Shown piece by piece: positions 63,165 through 64,000 of a stretch of 64,000 nt of DNA. A program made the position numbers and the translations under genes. Position 1 is the first letter of the stretch; each line of letters opens with the position of its first letter. Source of the stretch: Glandiceps talaboti. Taxonomy: Eukaryota > Hemichordata > Enteropneusta > Spengelidae. The stretch is taken from positions 1,254,754 through 1,318,753 of the forward strand of contig NC_135571.1 of the NCBI RefSeq assembly GCF_964340395.1, read 5' to 3'. Under the pieces are notes generated by a model. The model was not told the origin of the DNA. It saw only the letters and a list, made by a program, of their open reading frames with translations, and searched no databases.

Positions 63165-64000
63165 TTGTTGGTCAACATGTGGGTCACTGCGGATTTCTGT
63201 TTTTAAAACCCAACAACTTAATTTTAGAGACTAACAAATTGGCCTCTAAGTTGACCTGCAAGATGACACTTCTGTTTTGTTGGAAATACATGTGTGTGTC
63301 TAGACAATGGGTCTCAGCAGAACCAATGAAATTATTAACGGGGGTTGGAAGGTTCATGGGTTAATTACCAGTGATACATTATTATTTAATGTTTAAATTT
63401 ATAGACTAGACTAGAAGTTAATATGTGTCAAATGATTGGTGGAAACTCTAAAAACTGTCCCACTGAATTAATCATATAAGGGGGCGAGATCAATAGTTCA
63501 ATGTAGGATAAAAACAAACAAATTCTTATACTTCCATATACCTTAGACCTCCCCCCCCCCACACACCTCCCTTCTAAATAAAGTAACCAAAATTAAGAAT
63601 TGTTTCAGACACCACAATCAATTTCAAATTAGTATGTAGTAGTATAAAATCAATATGTGGTGAGTAAAAAATATTCTTTTGTTGACATTTTATTTTAAGG
63701 CCATGCATTTACTGTAGCAAAAATTCTTCCATTTCTTAATTTCACATTTTTTAAAAAGAAACATTTGCATTTAGGGGTACAAAACATCCATTAAAAGTAA
63801 AATCAATTTTGTAGGTAGAGAATATAACCCCCAACCTCCAAAGTAAAAGAATTTCGATTTTTATCCTACACTGAACCTCAGAAGTTGTCTGAGATTGAAC
63901 TATAGATGTCGCCCTTAAACTTTAAAGGAGGCATTCATTTAGTTTAGTTGTTGGTATACTTAATAAAATTATTGGAAAGCAAATATCAAGTTTAACTGAG
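63165..64000. other. Intergenic or upstream intron, nothing recognised
   Basis: A C run near 63552 and AT-rich sequence. An upstream first exon of the four-transmembrane gene could lie here or beyond the window, but none can be supported. Confidence 0.4.

Noticed and set aside
62607-63234. Frames repeating LQSVYKPG and ISQVAG
   Set aside because: 35-bp minisatellite translated; changes frame with every extra 7-8 base insertion.

Overview
This window is nuclear DNA from an AT-rich animal genome, most likely a marine invertebrate. The evidence is spliced genes with GT/AG introns, secreted and four-transmembrane metazoan proteins, a TRIM-NHL protein, and very heavy loads of microsatellites, minisatellites and small DNA transposons. 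I cannot fix the phylum from sequence alone; a hemichordate, cephalochordate or lophotrochozoan would all fit. Most of the 64 kb is intergenic or intronic repeat. Most long open frames are translations of simple repeats and are not genes.

Five protein genes are supported. (1, 2) Two tandem paralogues on the minus strand, 7768-9006 and 21292-25716, encode secreted tectonin/tachylectin-like beta-propeller proteins of 234 and 232 residues. Both have a signal-peptide exon, a phase-1 intron at the same place, one long repeat-bearing exon, and a separate 5' untranslated exon (near 10428-10485 and 26343-26430). (3) A single-exon TRIM-NHL protein, 42646-44865 minus (RING, two B-boxes, coiled coil, filamin domain, NHL propeller). 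(4) A single-exon cholinesterase/neuroligin-like membrane protein, 50285-51394 plus, lacking the catalytic serine and much of the hydrolase fold. (5) A seven-exon MS4A/TMEM255-like four-transmembrane protein spread over 52411-62323 minus, reconstructed here by splice sites and phase; its introns are largely minisatellite.

The remainder by region: 1-7.7 kb, simple repeats and a 44-bp minisatellite; 9-16 kb, tRNA-like sequence, head-to-head repeat arrays, a MITE with target-site duplication and a paralogous empty site, and 59-bp and 53-bp minisatellites; 16.4-20.3 kb, a tRNA-derived SINE, a perfect 41-bp-arm palindrome and a 29-bp minisatellite; 26.9-39.1 kb, dispersed copies of two foldback/TIR element families, a LINE 3' end and pentanucleotide satellites; 40.7-41.7 kb, a 1-kb compound tetranucleotide array; 47.6-49.5 kb, a DNA transposon remnant with a broken SAP-domain gene and two nested MITEs; 55.4-56.9 kb, a pentamer satellite interrupted by a MITE; 59-63 kb, three different minisatellites in and next to the four-transmembrane gene.

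There is no operon-like logic. The likely functional themes are secreted lectin-like recognition (the tectonin pair), ubiquitin ligation or RNA regulation (TRIM-NHL), and cell-surface roles (pseudo-esterase and four-transmembrane protein). The best new material is a foldback MITE family whose insertions can be dated by target duplications, and the non-catalytic, shortened membrane esterase.
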